Below are positions 1 through 5,480 of a DNA stretch of 5,710 nt, piece by piece. This DNA comes from Thermodesulfobacteriota bacterium (GTDB lineage: Bacteria; Desulfobacterota; Desulfomonilia; Desulfomonilales; Desulfomonilaceae). Position 1 is the first letter of the stretch. The number at the start of each line of letters is the position of its first letter. Where the stretch lies: the NCBI GenBank assembly GCA_030837305.1, contig JAUPKT010000061.1:1-5710 (forward strand), in the 5' to 3' direction. The translations under genes were made by a program, and so were the position numbers. The notes below the pieces were generated by a model, which was given only the letters and a program-made list of their open reading frames with translations, had not been told where the DNA came from and ran no database searches.

Positions 1-2
1 CA

Positions 3-605
3 TCAACGAACACGTTCGCGGTGGAATCGTTCCTTGACGAACTAGCGAACTCGGGCGGGCACGACCCGCTGGATCTCCGTCTAGAGCTCCTGCGAGATTC
101 TCCTGAACTTAGCCGAGTCCTAGCTATGGCTGCAGACAGTGCAGGATGGGGGACACCTTCTCCGGCAGGAATTTCACGAGGCTTATCCGTTCATGATTTC
201 CACGGAACAGCCGTGGCCACTGTCGCTGAGGTTGGCGTGGAAAATGATGGAAAAATAAGAGTGAACCGCGTCGTGTGTGCCGTTGATTGTGGGATCGTCA
301 TCAATCCGAGGATCGTTGAAGCTCAAATTGCAGGAGGAATCGCATTCGGGTTAACCGCCACGCTGAAGAGCGAGGTGACAATTCGCAATAGTCGCGTTGA
401 GCAAACCAATTTGGACTCTTTCCCCTTGCTCAGGATGGACGAAATGCCGGAGGTCCAGGTGATCATTGTTCCCAGTTTTCGGCCTCCCTCGGGCATAGGA
501 GAGGTGTCGGTTCCAGGAATAGCTCCCGCTGTGACAAACGCAATATTCGCCGGCACCGGCAGGCGCGTTCGGAGGCTCCCGGTCCATACTTATTCAACAG
601 ATTGA
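3..605 (+). CDS. Molybdopterin-binding large subunit of an IorB-type (xanthine dehydrogenase family) hydroxylase, C-terminal part
   Basis: The frame is open from the left edge to TGA at 603-605, so only the last 200 residues are present. A GTG at 21 is internal: the codons before it already read as family sequence (NTFAVESFLDELA). The protein resembles the beta subunit of isoquinoline 1-oxidoreductase and related aldehyde/xanthine dehydrogenase-type enzymes. These hydroxylate N-heterocycles or aldehydes at a molybdenum cofactor, and electrons pass to a [2Fe-2S] partner subunit. Diagnostic stretches are VVCAVDCGIVINP (about 279-317), the EAQIAGGIAFGL block, LLRMDEMPEV, and PPSGIGEVSVPGIAPAV near the end. 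The GIGE glutamate, encoded at 501-503, corresponds to the catalytic base of the xanthine dehydrogenase family. The reading frame looks intact. The small iron-sulfur subunit (IorA-like) would be expected upstream, outside the window. The family is clear; the substrate is unknown. Confidence 0.9.
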   Translation, partial: STNTFAVESFLDELANSGGHDPLDLRLELLRDSPELSRVLAMAADSAGWGTPSPAGISRGLSVHDFHGTAVATVAEVGVENDGKIRVNRVVCAVDCGIVINPRIVEAQIAGGIAFGLTATLKSEVTIRNSRVEQTNLDSFPLLRMDEMPEVQVIIVPSFRPPSGIGEVSVPGIAPAVTNAIFAGTGRRVRRLPVHTYSTD

Positions 606-748
606 TTAGCCCCCGGTCGCTCTGCCGTATGCGCTTCAAACTTTGAACGGCGGCCAGCCTCGGGATGTAAGTCGTTTAGAAATGGAAAATCCCGCGGGCT
701 ATCTCCTCAAAGCTGAGGACGACCAACGGGATTCTGAATCGGCCTTTT

Positions 749-1036
749 CTACCATGGTATATTGGCAGAAACCTCATCCCATCGAGTTCGAATCTTTCCG
801 AGGACCTCATCAACTTCTTTTTTCTGGGGATCCCAGGAAACAGGGCACTCTGTCCTCAGTTGAGCAATGCGATCGTTCAGGGATTCTAGGACCATGTGAA
901 TGTCGTTTAAGTACGGCTGGATTTTCTCCTTGTCTCCGCTCGGGACCTTTTCGAGCTTCCTCATGACGTCGTACATCTTGACCTTCCAACCCATGAGCTC
1001 TGCAGAAACGTTGTCACAATAGTCTCTTACATGCAT
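749..1036 (-). CDS. Small soluble alpha-helical protein of unknown function (95 aa)
   Basis: The start is the ATG at 1036 (MHVRDY...), not the in-frame ATG at 1099, because GAGGAGGT lies 6 bases upstream of it, an almost ideal ribosome binding site. The product is hydrophilic and probably all helical, with many charged residues, no signal peptide and no membrane segment. It falls into an N-terminal helix (about 1-30, containing WKVKMYDVMRKLEKV), a middle helix after the PSGDKEK turn (about 33-62), a short ECPVSWDP linker, and a C-terminal helix (70-90). Similar small proteins seem familiar from deltaproteobacterial genomes, but I cannot name a family or function. It converges on the molybdenum hydroxylase gene with 143 bases between them. 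A degenerate relative is present at 5481-5574, which supports this being a real gene and fixes its start. No clear promoter was recognised upstream. Confidence 0.8.
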   Translation of the reverse strand: MHVRDYCDNVSAELMGWKVKMYDVMRKLEKVPSGDKEKIQPYLNDIHMVLESLNDRIAQLRTECPVSWDPQKKEVDEVLGKIRTRWDEVSANIPW

Positions 1037-1049
1037 GACCGTACCTCCT
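1026..1049 (-). promoter_or_regulatory. Strong ribosome binding site deciding the start of the 95-aa protein
   Basis: Read on the minus strand, GAGGAGGT is followed by ACGGTC and then ATG at 1036-1034. The near-complete anti-16S match at 6-base spacing selects this ATG over the one 21 codons upstream, which has no such site. The frameshifted relative at 5574 begins at the equivalent codon. Confidence 0.8.
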
Positions 1050-1283
1050 CGTCTGCTGTGGAATGCTGGGTAGCGACCGGTGTCGAACGGGAGCCTCACT
1101 CCGGAACGAGTCTCACTGTCGTCCCCTTTGATCTACAAGATCGCCCAGTCTACTTGCGCTCGTTGGCCCGGGAGTCCGATTCTCAATGAGCAACCGAAAG
1201 CGAGGATATTTTCTCTTCACCTTAGTTTACCTCCCTTGTCCCATGCCAGTCAATTCCTTTTGTCCCGAAGGCCCGGCATTTAA

Positions 1284-1312
1284 TTGAAAACGCCTTCGTA
1301 CTCGCGTAGAAT
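1284..1312 (+). promoter_or_regulatory. Sigma-70-type promoter for the three-gene membrane cassette
   Basis: TTGAAA at 1284-1289 and TAGAAT at 1307-1312 are separated by exactly 17 bases. Each differs from the TTGACA/TATAAT consensus at one position. Transcription would start near 1319 and run into the 37-, 35- and 138-residue genes. The match is seen in the sequence; activity is inferred. Confidence 0.6.
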
Positions 1313-1313
1313 A

Positions 1314-1327
1314 GCGACTTGGGTCGC
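1314..1327. repeat. Small inverted repeat at the predicted transcription start
   Basis: GCGAC (1314-1318) and GTCGC (1323-1327) pair around a 4-base TTGG loop, directly after the predicted -10 box. It could be a small operator half-site pair or a 5'-end stabilising hairpin. At 5 bp it could also be chance. Confidence 0.3.
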
Positions 1328-1423
1328 GTGCCTGCTGGCGGATTGTTGTCTTTCGTTGGGGGAAAGGCACCTAGCTAGTGGCACAGTTGCTGTTCCAGCA
1401 TGAATGGCTTCGGAGAAAACGAC

Positions 1424-1537
1424 ATGAACAAGGCATGGAGATTCCTAACGTTTCGTTGGTGGCTCGTGCACTTTTTTGGCTTGAGCCTCGTGTACACAGC
1501 CGGCAGACTCTGCCGGGTCTGGCTGGGAGGGAATTGA
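1424..1537 (+). CDS. Single-span membrane microprotein (37 aa), first gene of a three-gene cassette
   Basis: ATG at 1424 to TGA at 1535-1537. I chose this start because GGAG at 1412-1415 sits 8 bases before it. An in-frame ATG at 1400 would add eight residues but has no Shine-Dalgarno sequence, and a stop lies just upstream at 1376-1378. The peptide has a basic N-terminus (KAWRFLTFR), one hydrophobic span rich in aromatics (about residues 12-28, WWLVHFFGLSLVY), and a basic tail (GRLCRVW). The charge on both sides leaves topology open. The next start codon follows its stop by one base, which suggests translational coupling. I recognise no family. The supporting evidence is the ribosome binding site, the downstream spacing, the membrane-like composition and the promoter ahead. 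Confidence 0.6.
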   Translation: MNKAWRFLTFRWWLVHFFGLSLVYTAGRLCRVWLGGN

Positions 1538-1538
1538 G

Positions 1539-1646
1539 ATGCTTAAGAACCTCATGTATCCCAAAATCGGGTGGATGATCCTTCACGCTCTGGCAGTGAT
1601 CATCACCTTTCTTATCGGGTACTCTATCAGATTCGGATACGGTTGA
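1539..1646 (+). CDS. Single-span membrane microprotein (35 aa), second gene of the cassette
   Basis: ATG at 1539 to TGA at 1644-1646. GGGAGG at 1525-1530 lies 8 bases upstream, inside the end of the preceding gene, and is a good ribosome binding site. Only one base separates its start from the upstream stop, and two bases separate its stop from the next ATG. The peptide begins with a short polar segment (MLKNLMYPK). It continues with one clear transmembrane helix (about residues 11-29, GWMILHALAVIITFLIGY) and a short tail, SIRFGYG. It is far too short to be an enzyme. Plausible roles are a subunit or regulator of a membrane complex with its neighbours, but that is inference. Family unknown. 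Confidence 0.65.
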   Translation: MLKNLMYPKIGWMILHALAVIITFLIGYSIRFGYG

Positions 1647-1648
1647 TC

Positions 1649-2065
1649 ATGACCCCTCATCGCACGCAATTGTGGTTAGCGCAGGTAGTCATGGCGCTTG
1701 GAGCCGTGATGACACACTATATCTTGCATCCGCCCCATCACGGCATCACCTATTTGTGGGGGACGTTCTTCCCGGCCATGGACCTATTCCTCGTGAGCGC
1801 ACTTTTCCTTTCAAACCGAACAGCAATAGTGGGGCTCTTGCTCAACAGCTTCCTGGCCTTCTTCGGCATCATCATGATGACCGACCTGATCGTGGTAGGT
1901 GCACTTCAAGGTTGGATCAAGACGAGCTTCTGGGATAGCCCTTTAAGATGGCTTATGGAATCCATGTTCCCGAATGTCATGCTCGCCGTGGCCGATTTCT
2001 TAGTAGGGCTCGTGCTCTACAAACTTACGATCACCGAACGGTCGCCGACACTGAACAAGAGGTAG
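1649..2065 (+). CDS. Four-span membrane protein of unknown function (138 aa), third gene of the cassette
   Basis: The start is ATG at 1649, two bases after the previous stop (TGATCATG). The in-frame ATG at 1571 is rejected because it would overlap most of the 35-aa gene. There is no strong ribosome binding site, so translation probably depends on reinitiation from the upstream gene. Four hydrophobic segments lie at about 8-27, 38-55, 59-84 and 106-126. A histidine-rich turn (H23, H27, H30, H31, in HYILHPPHHG) closes the first span. Acidic residues D45, D79 and D116 lie in or next to spans 2, 3 and 4. This is an unusual pattern that could bind a metal or carry protons, though no function is established. 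The C-terminus is basic (TLNKR) and there is no cleavable signal peptide. No family recognised. The frame is intact and ends at TAG. Confidence 0.75.
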   Translation: MTPHRTQLWLAQVVMALGAVMTHYILHPPHHGITYLWGTFFPAMDLFLVSALFLSNRTAIVGLLLNSFLAFFGIIMMTDLIVVGALQGWIKTSFWDSPLRWLMESMFPNVMLAVADFLVGLVLYKLTITERSPTLNKR

Positions 2066-2246
2066 AAGAGAGTTCTGCTTGCCATTTGATTCACCATTCA
2101 TTGTTCGCAGGTTCTTTCCGAGCACAAGACAGAGATACTGGCCCGACCGTTTCTGAGATCGACCTTGCCAAGCCTTGAGTTCGTCGAGTTCTTCAAATTA
2201 CGAGGGTTGAGTCTCCGGCTCATATTAATGCGACAGAAGGGAGTTA

Positions 2247-2300
2247 GCTAGTTTCGGCCAAAGACTTCTCCGGTGGACTATCAGTCATGTCGAAACTAGC
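2247..2300. repeat. Perfect 10-bp inverted repeat with 34-base spacer
   Basis: GCTAGTTTCG (2247-2256) is repeated inverted as CGAAACTAGC (2291-2300). A second pairing block, GAGTT (2241-2245) with AACTC (2306-2310), extends the symmetry after a small internal loop. The right arm falls in the last codons of the membrane-protein remnant and the left arm after its stop. There is no T-run on either strand, so a simple intrinsic terminator is unlikely. Transposon end, structured 3' end or protein site all remain possible. Confidence 0.45.
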
Positions 2301-2527
2301 CTCTCAACTCGAAACATGAGGTAACCCAGAATCCCGATACCAAACGCTTCTTGCAGAGCCAGCATGATGCCATATCCAATTCCCGGAGCAAGGCTGTAAT
2401 CTGGTACCCCTTTCAGGAACAAAAACAACCTCGTACAGAAAACCGGCCAGTCAATTGATATTCCCACGAAAGGGGCCACGGTCGGAGGTGTAAAGGTTTT
2501 TGGATCCAGATGAACTTGAGCAGCCAA
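2285..2527 (-). pseudogene. C-terminal remnant of an unidentified membrane protein (about 80 codons)
   Basis: The open frame ends at TGA 2285-2287. Its only possible starts near the left side of the tRNA fragment are poor: a TTG at 2527 with no ribosome binding site. The translation is protein-like: a polar lead, then a stretch with IDWPVFCTRLFLFLKG, then a clear hydrophobic helix (about residues 51-70, containing GIMLALQEAFGIGILGYLMF) and an RVERLV tail. The missing promoter, missing ribosome binding site and position against the truncated tRNA at 2547 suggest the 3' end of a gene whose 5' part was lost. The final helix loosely resembles the end of the 138-aa cassette protein (MLA, G, Y and ER align), which may be coincidence. 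It could instead be a genuine short gene with a TTG start. Confidence 0.45.
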
Positions 2528-2546
2528 TTTATTTGTTCATGTTTTC

Positions 2547-2593
2547 TGGTGCCGAGGGACGGAATCGAACCATCGACACAAGGATTTTCAGTC
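2547..2593 (-). tRNA. tRNA-Phe(GAA) 3' fragment, probable integrase attachment site
   Basis: On the minus strand this reads as the 3' half of a tRNA. The anticodon loop is CTGAAAA (2591-2585) with anticodon GAA (2589-2587). It is followed by the 3' anticodon stem TCCTT and the variable loop GTGTC. A T-arm follows, GATGG / TTCGATT / CCGTC, with one G-T pair. The acceptor 3' strand CCTCGGC, discriminator A and encoded CCA end at 2547. The 5' anticodon stem fails to pair after two positions. No D-arm or 5' acceptor strand (GCCGAGG would be expected) lies upstream, so this is not a working tRNA. Loss of everything 5' of the anticodon loop with perfect retention to CCA is what integration into a tRNA 3' end leaves behind. 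In usual attachment-site geometry the inserted DNA lies to the right (above 2593) and old flank to the left. Confidence 0.8.
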
Positions 2594-2923
2594 TCTCTAG
2601 AAACACATAGTATCAATGATATTAAACTGTTAACCGAAGCCCATCGCACCAAAAGCACAGTTTGTCATAACGAATCAGCACTGATTCACGCAAGAAAAAC
2701 ATGCAGTCGGATTCTAGGCTGTGTTAACGAATAGGCAAAAGAAGGCTCCCCTGTAGTGTTATACAAGAAGGATCTTTTTGAACCCCTTCGAATTGCATCT
2801 AACACCCCTCGTATCGGTTCAACTTTTTTCTGTGAGTTCAACCTGTTCTAGAGAAACCCGACATCTCTGACAAATGTCCTGGCCTCTTCTCCTTAAGTCG
2901 CCTTCTTAACGCCGGAGACAATG
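2594..2923. other. 330-base AT-rich region without genes
   Basis: This lies between the tRNA fragment and the stop of the acyltransferase gene. No credible gene on either strand: open frames lack ribosome binding sites or merely read through the tRNA fragment. It holds two small dyads (2611-2621 and 2672-2687) and a direct repeat of GTTCAAC (2817-2823 and 2836-2842). I found no convincing intrinsic terminator after the acyltransferase gene. Confidence 0.6.
2672..2687. repeat. 16-bp dyad, possible protein-binding site
   Basis: GAATCAG (2672-2678) and CTGATTC (2681-2687) are perfect inverse complements around a 2-base centre. A shorter dyad, TATCA-A-TGATA (2611-2621), lies about 60 bases away. 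Such spacing is too tight for an RNA hairpin and fits a dimeric DNA-binding protein. No regulator or integrase is visible in the window to assign it to. Confidence 0.3.
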
Positions 2924-3727
2924 TCAAGACTTCATTTTGTCTCGAAACGGGCTGTAATCCTCATCTAGGTGATCAAGAATTGCCCGCCGTGTCTTATCAA
3001 TGAGTTCAAGCACATCCTCTTCTGAAAGTCCTTCTGTAGAAATTGGTTTTCCGATTGTGACTGTCATATGGCCTGGGCGAAAGGCTATCGAGTACTTGGG
3101 CCAAATCCTGTAGGCTCCGTTTATCGTCACGGGCAGTATGGAGATACCCGTTTGAACCGCCAGCATGAAGGGTCCCTTCTTGAATGGTTGCAACGAAGTT
3201 GTGGGAGACCTCGTCCCTTCCGGATAGATGAGCAGAGACCACCCGTCCACCAGCTTGGAAGAGCCCTCTCGGAGACTTTTCACTGCCTCTTCGCTATTTG
3301 AACGATTTATGCAAATCGCACCGCTGCGAGATAACGCCCAACCAAAGAAAGGTATTCTCGCCAGTTCTTTCTTGATGACCCAGAGTACCTTTACCGGCAG
3401 AACCAGTTCCAGCGCGAGAACATCAATATAGCTCTGGTGGTTTGGCGTCACTATGTACGAGTCGCCAATTTTGACATTTTCTGCTCCAGACAACGACGCT
3501 GTGATGCCCATTGCTGCTGCGACACTCCAAGACCAAACGTATCCGAAAAACTGGCCCACTCTCCATGAAGGGCTTACCAATGTAATAAGCAGCATCGGTG
3601 GAGCCAGGACGATAGCGACAACTACGGCAACGGCGGCACCAAAAAGCATCCTGATAATGTCTCTGAAGCGGAGGTTTGGGTAATATTCATTCACCGGTTT
3701 CGTCCTCTTGGCGAAAGACTTTTCCAT
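2924..3727 (-). CDS. plsC: 1-acyl-sn-glycerol-3-phosphate acyltransferase (PlsC/LPLAT family)
   Basis: This 267-residue protein is a typical PlsC-family acyltransferase. These enzymes transfer an acyl chain to position 2 of lysophosphatidic acid to make phosphatidic acid, at the cytoplasmic membrane face. All four motifs are present: NHQSYID (96-102, the catalytic H97-x4-D102 pair), GAICINR (136-142), YPEGTRS (168-174, acyl-acceptor binding), and ILPVTI (197-202). A hydrophobic segment at about 27-52, with a second near 60-80, anchors it in the membrane. The start is ATG at 3727, inside TGATG, so it overlaps the DUF1295 stop by one base and is translationally coupled. A TTG one codon earlier is not needed. 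Given the partner gene, it may be a paralog devoted to a special lipid and not the housekeeping enzyme. The family is certain; the exact acceptor is not. Confidence 0.93.
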   Translation of the reverse strand: MEKSFAKRTKPVNEYYPNLRFRDIIRMLFGAAVAVVVAIVLAPPMLLITLVSPSWRVGQFFGYVWSWSVAAAMGITASLSGAENVKIGDSYIVTPNHQSYIDVLALELVLPVKVLWVIKKELARIPFFGWALSRSGAICINRSNSEEAVKSLREGSSKLVDGWSLLIYPEGTRSPTTSLQPFKKGPFMLAVQTGISILPVTINGAYRIWPKYSIAFRPGHMTVTIGKPISTEGLSEEDVLELIDKTRRAILDHLDEDYSPFRDKMKS

Positions 3728-4539
3728 CAAGACGATTCCGCATTACTTTCGTCTTTTCCTTTTTGGGGCCAGGGCAAGAATGCATTCGTCCGAGCCTGAT
3801 AATCCCTGTATTCAGGACGGGTCTCCATGATGGATTTCTCAGTGAGACTCACCCCTGAGACCTTCAATAACAGGAACGTAATCAGCGCAGGACTGACAAT
3901 CACCCACGCGTTTTCAAGACGAGAGATAGCTATCAGAAACACTCCCCACCAAATGAGGGATTCCCCAAAGTAGTTCGGGTGTCGGGTGTATGCCCAGAGC
4001 CCTTTGTTCATGACCTTTCCTCTATTTTCGGGAGCAGCCTTGAACTTGCTCAATTGACGATCTCCCTCCGCTTCAAAAAAGAACCCAATTGTCCAAATAA
4101 CCGCACCCACCATGTCTGTCCAAACCAAACTGTTTGGTTGCGGGGACGTTTGGGCGGCTTGCACGGAAAGCGAAATAATCCACAACAGGACCGCCTGCAA
4201 ACCAAACACGGAGAACAGACTCCAAATCCAGTACTTTTCCCCTACTTTGGCACGAAAAGCCTGATACCGCTTGTCCTCCCCTTTGCCTGTGTTCCGCTTG
4301 TATATGTAGAGCGCCAGCCGCAGTCCCCATATAGTGGTCAGTAGGACTACCAGGATCTTTCTGGGCAGATATCCATCAGTATGAAAGAATGTGTTCCAGG
4401 CAATTATTACGAAACCAAGGCCCCAGAAGACGTCAACAATGCTGGCATCCTTCTTGATCACACTGAACGGCCAGACACAAATCATGAAAAGGAGGGCAAC
4501 CCCAAGATTCATCAAGTATAAATAGACAATATCGATCAT
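3727..4539 (-). CDS. DUF1295 (steroid 5-alpha-reductase-like) integral membrane protein
   Basis: This 270-residue protein has six or seven hydrophobic segments and the signatures of the DUF1295 family, related to steroid 5-alpha reductases and isoprenylcysteine methyltransferases. They are DASIVDVFWGLGF near the N-terminus (31-43), WGLRLALYI (71-79), EAEGDRQLSKFK (156-167), LWAYTRHPNYFGE (181-193), and a C-terminal TRPEYRDYQARTNAFLPWP block (240-258). The RHPNYFGE segment is the conserved cofactor-binding part of the superfamily. In this superfamily members reduce double bonds with NADPH or transfer methyl groups. For DUF1295 itself the substrate is mostly unproven, and a lipid is likely. The start ATG at 4539 is preceded by AAGGAG with 7-base spacing. 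The stop overlaps plsC by one base, so the two products are made together. Confidence 0.9.
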   Translation of the reverse strand: MIDIVYLYLMNLGVALLFMICVWPFSVIKKDASIVDVFWGLGFVIIAWNTFFHTDGYLPRKILVVLLTTIWGLRLALYIYKRNTGKGEDKRYQAFRAKVGEKYWIWSLFSVFGLQAVLLWIISLSVQAAQTSPQPNSLVWTDMVGAVIWTIGFFFEAEGDRQLSKFKAAPENRGKVMNKGLWAYTRHPNYFGESLIWWGVFLIAISRLENAWVIVSPALITFLLLKVSGVSLTEKSIMETRPEYRDYQARTNAFLPWPQKGKDESNAESS

Positions 4540-4964
4540 TGTTCAGCTCCTTTTCGTCAATTTCTCAAAACAATTTAGAATACGGGTGCCTGCTCCATGC
4601 AAAATATTCCATTGCCGATTATTCTTCCGAGCAGTAGATCTCGCCGGTCCAAAAGACCATGGCGCTGCACAGCGGATGCCTATAAGGTCTTGCTAAATCA
4701 TGCTCTGCAAAAACCATACGTATTCCGTAGGAGCACATGGATAAGGCATGCCAACAATAGCTAAGGCAAAGTCGGTGTTTGAGTACTCAGAATGATTATT
4801 ATCGGAACGCTTTGAGAGACGTATCCTTTTACTCTAAATCTTCAGGGAAAAATGAATTGGCTCGGGCAGGAATCAAGCCGATCATATCTCTGTCCAAGAG
4901 AACCAAACTGAGTGATCAGAATTATTCTTTCAAACAGCGCGGAAACATCTAGCCCTGACGAACA
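4540..4964. other. 425-base intergenic region with no recognised gene
   Basis: This lies between two same-strand genes that would otherwise look like one operon. No open frame with a ribosome binding site or family resemblance was found on either strand. The last 20 bases before the DUF1295 gene hold its ribosome binding site. A weak promoter-like pair lies on the minus strand upstream of it (TTGCAT and TCTAAA at 17-base spacing, about 4568-4596), not strong enough to list on its own. Small hairpins such as TCTCT/AGAGA (4887-4901) have no T-run. The region may be the decayed site of a lost gene or hold an independent promoter. Confidence 0.5.
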
Positions 4965-5351
4965 TTATAAGATTCGTCCGAGCCACACGGCGACCAGGGC
5001 TGTTATCGCGCCGAGGAATGTTCCCCAGAAAAGGTCGACTAATGTAACGGCTATTGGCCAACCTTCCAGCGTGGCGAGGTTCGTCAAGTCGTATGTCGCG
5101 TAGCAGACCAATCCGAACAGGGCACCGCGCATGGCGGCTTGCAGGAGAGTACCCTCACGCCCGGTGACAAATACCACCATTCCGGCTATATACAGCAGGT
5201 AAAAAAGGACTGCGGCAATCCAGTTTGGGTTCTTGGCCAAGATGAACCCTATCTGAGACTTGTAGAACTTTGGCGCAACCACACCAAGCCAAAGAGCATC
5301 AAGCACCACGAAGGGTATCAAAGTGAGTACATAGCACTTAATGAAAGCCAT
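4965..5351 (-). CDS. DUF2177 family membrane protein
   Basis: This 128-residue protein has about four transmembrane segments (near 5-24, 45-63, 71-88 and 98-122) and matches DUF2177 from end to end. Signatures are LDALWLGVVAPKFY (17-30), a PNW followed by the LFYLLYIAG span, YDLTNLATLEGWP (87-99), and TLVDLFWGT (103-111). The conserved acidic residues D18, D88 and D106 lie in or near membrane spans. Length is normal for the family, and no biochemical function is established. The start ATG at 5351 has GGAG about 11 bases upstream, slightly far but acceptable. From recollection, DUF2177 and DUF1295 genes co-occur near cyclopropane-fatty-acid synthase-like genes in other bacteria, which would fit membrane-lipid remodelling. 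That link is inference here, since no such synthase is in the window. Confidence 0.88.
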   Translation of the reverse strand: MAFIKCYVLTLIPFVVLDALWLGVVAPKFYKSQIGFILAKNPNWIAAVLFYLLYIAGMVVFVTGREGTLLQAAMRGALFGLVCYATYDLTNLATLEGWPIAVTLVDLFWGTFLGAITALVAVWLGRIL

Positions 5352-5480
5352 GTTTATGATTTCTCCATGTATGTTCGAGGTATTTTTGTCTCATTCTTTG
5401 TGTCAGTACCAGAATAAATTGACGCGAGAAATGTACCCGTGCTTAACAGACCTGACGTGAGAACCATGTGCGGGCATGTG

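Larger units (their letters stand above)
1037..1423. other. 387-base intergenic region between divergent genes
   Basis: This stretch separates the minus-strand 95-aa gene from the plus-strand membrane cassette, so it should hold promoters for both. Only one convincing promoter was found, at 1284-1312 facing right. The left-facing promoter was not identified. Short open frames here have no ribosome binding site or recognisable product. The transcript leader from about 1319 to 1423 would be about 105 bases, long enough for post-transcriptional control, but no riboswitch class was recognised. Confidence 0.6.

Noticed and set aside
704..719. Hairpin TCCTCA-AAGC-TGAGGA between the convergent genes, as a bidirectional terminator
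   Set aside because: No T-run follows on either strand and the stem is only 6 bp.
643..966. Plus-strand open frame of 107 codons
   Set aside because: It lies mostly antisense to the 95-aa gene, lacks a ribosome binding site, and its translation is proline/serine/arginine-rich shadow sequence.
1379..1392. Possible sigma-54 promoter (TGGCAC...TTGC) before the microprotein cassette
   Set aside because: The GG and GC elements are only 7 bases apart instead of the required 10, so the spacing rules it out.
1400..1423. Eight-residue extension of the 37-aa peptide from ATG at 1400
   Set aside because: There is no ribosome binding site before 1400, while GGAG sits 8 bases before the ATG at 1424.
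1571..1648. N-terminal extension of the 138-aa protein to an ATG at 1571
   Set aside because: It would overlap most of the 35-aa gene in another frame, has a non-membrane polar sequence, and ATG at 1649 fits the 2-base spacing.
2072..2200. Minus-strand frame with a protein-like stretch (FEELDELKAWQG and following)
   Set aside because: It is cut by a TAA just upstream, has no start signal, and matches no family I can name; probably chance.
2510..2734. Plus-strand open frame of 74 codons
   Set aside because: Its protein-like part (PRDGIEPSTQGFSV) is simply the antisense translation of the tRNA-Phe fragment, a common false gene.
4848..4879. Terminator downstream of the DUF2177 gene (GGCTTG/CGAGCC with a T-run on the minus strand)
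   Set aside because: The stem includes a wobble pair, and the five-T run begins six bases after the stem, too far for an intrinsic terminator.
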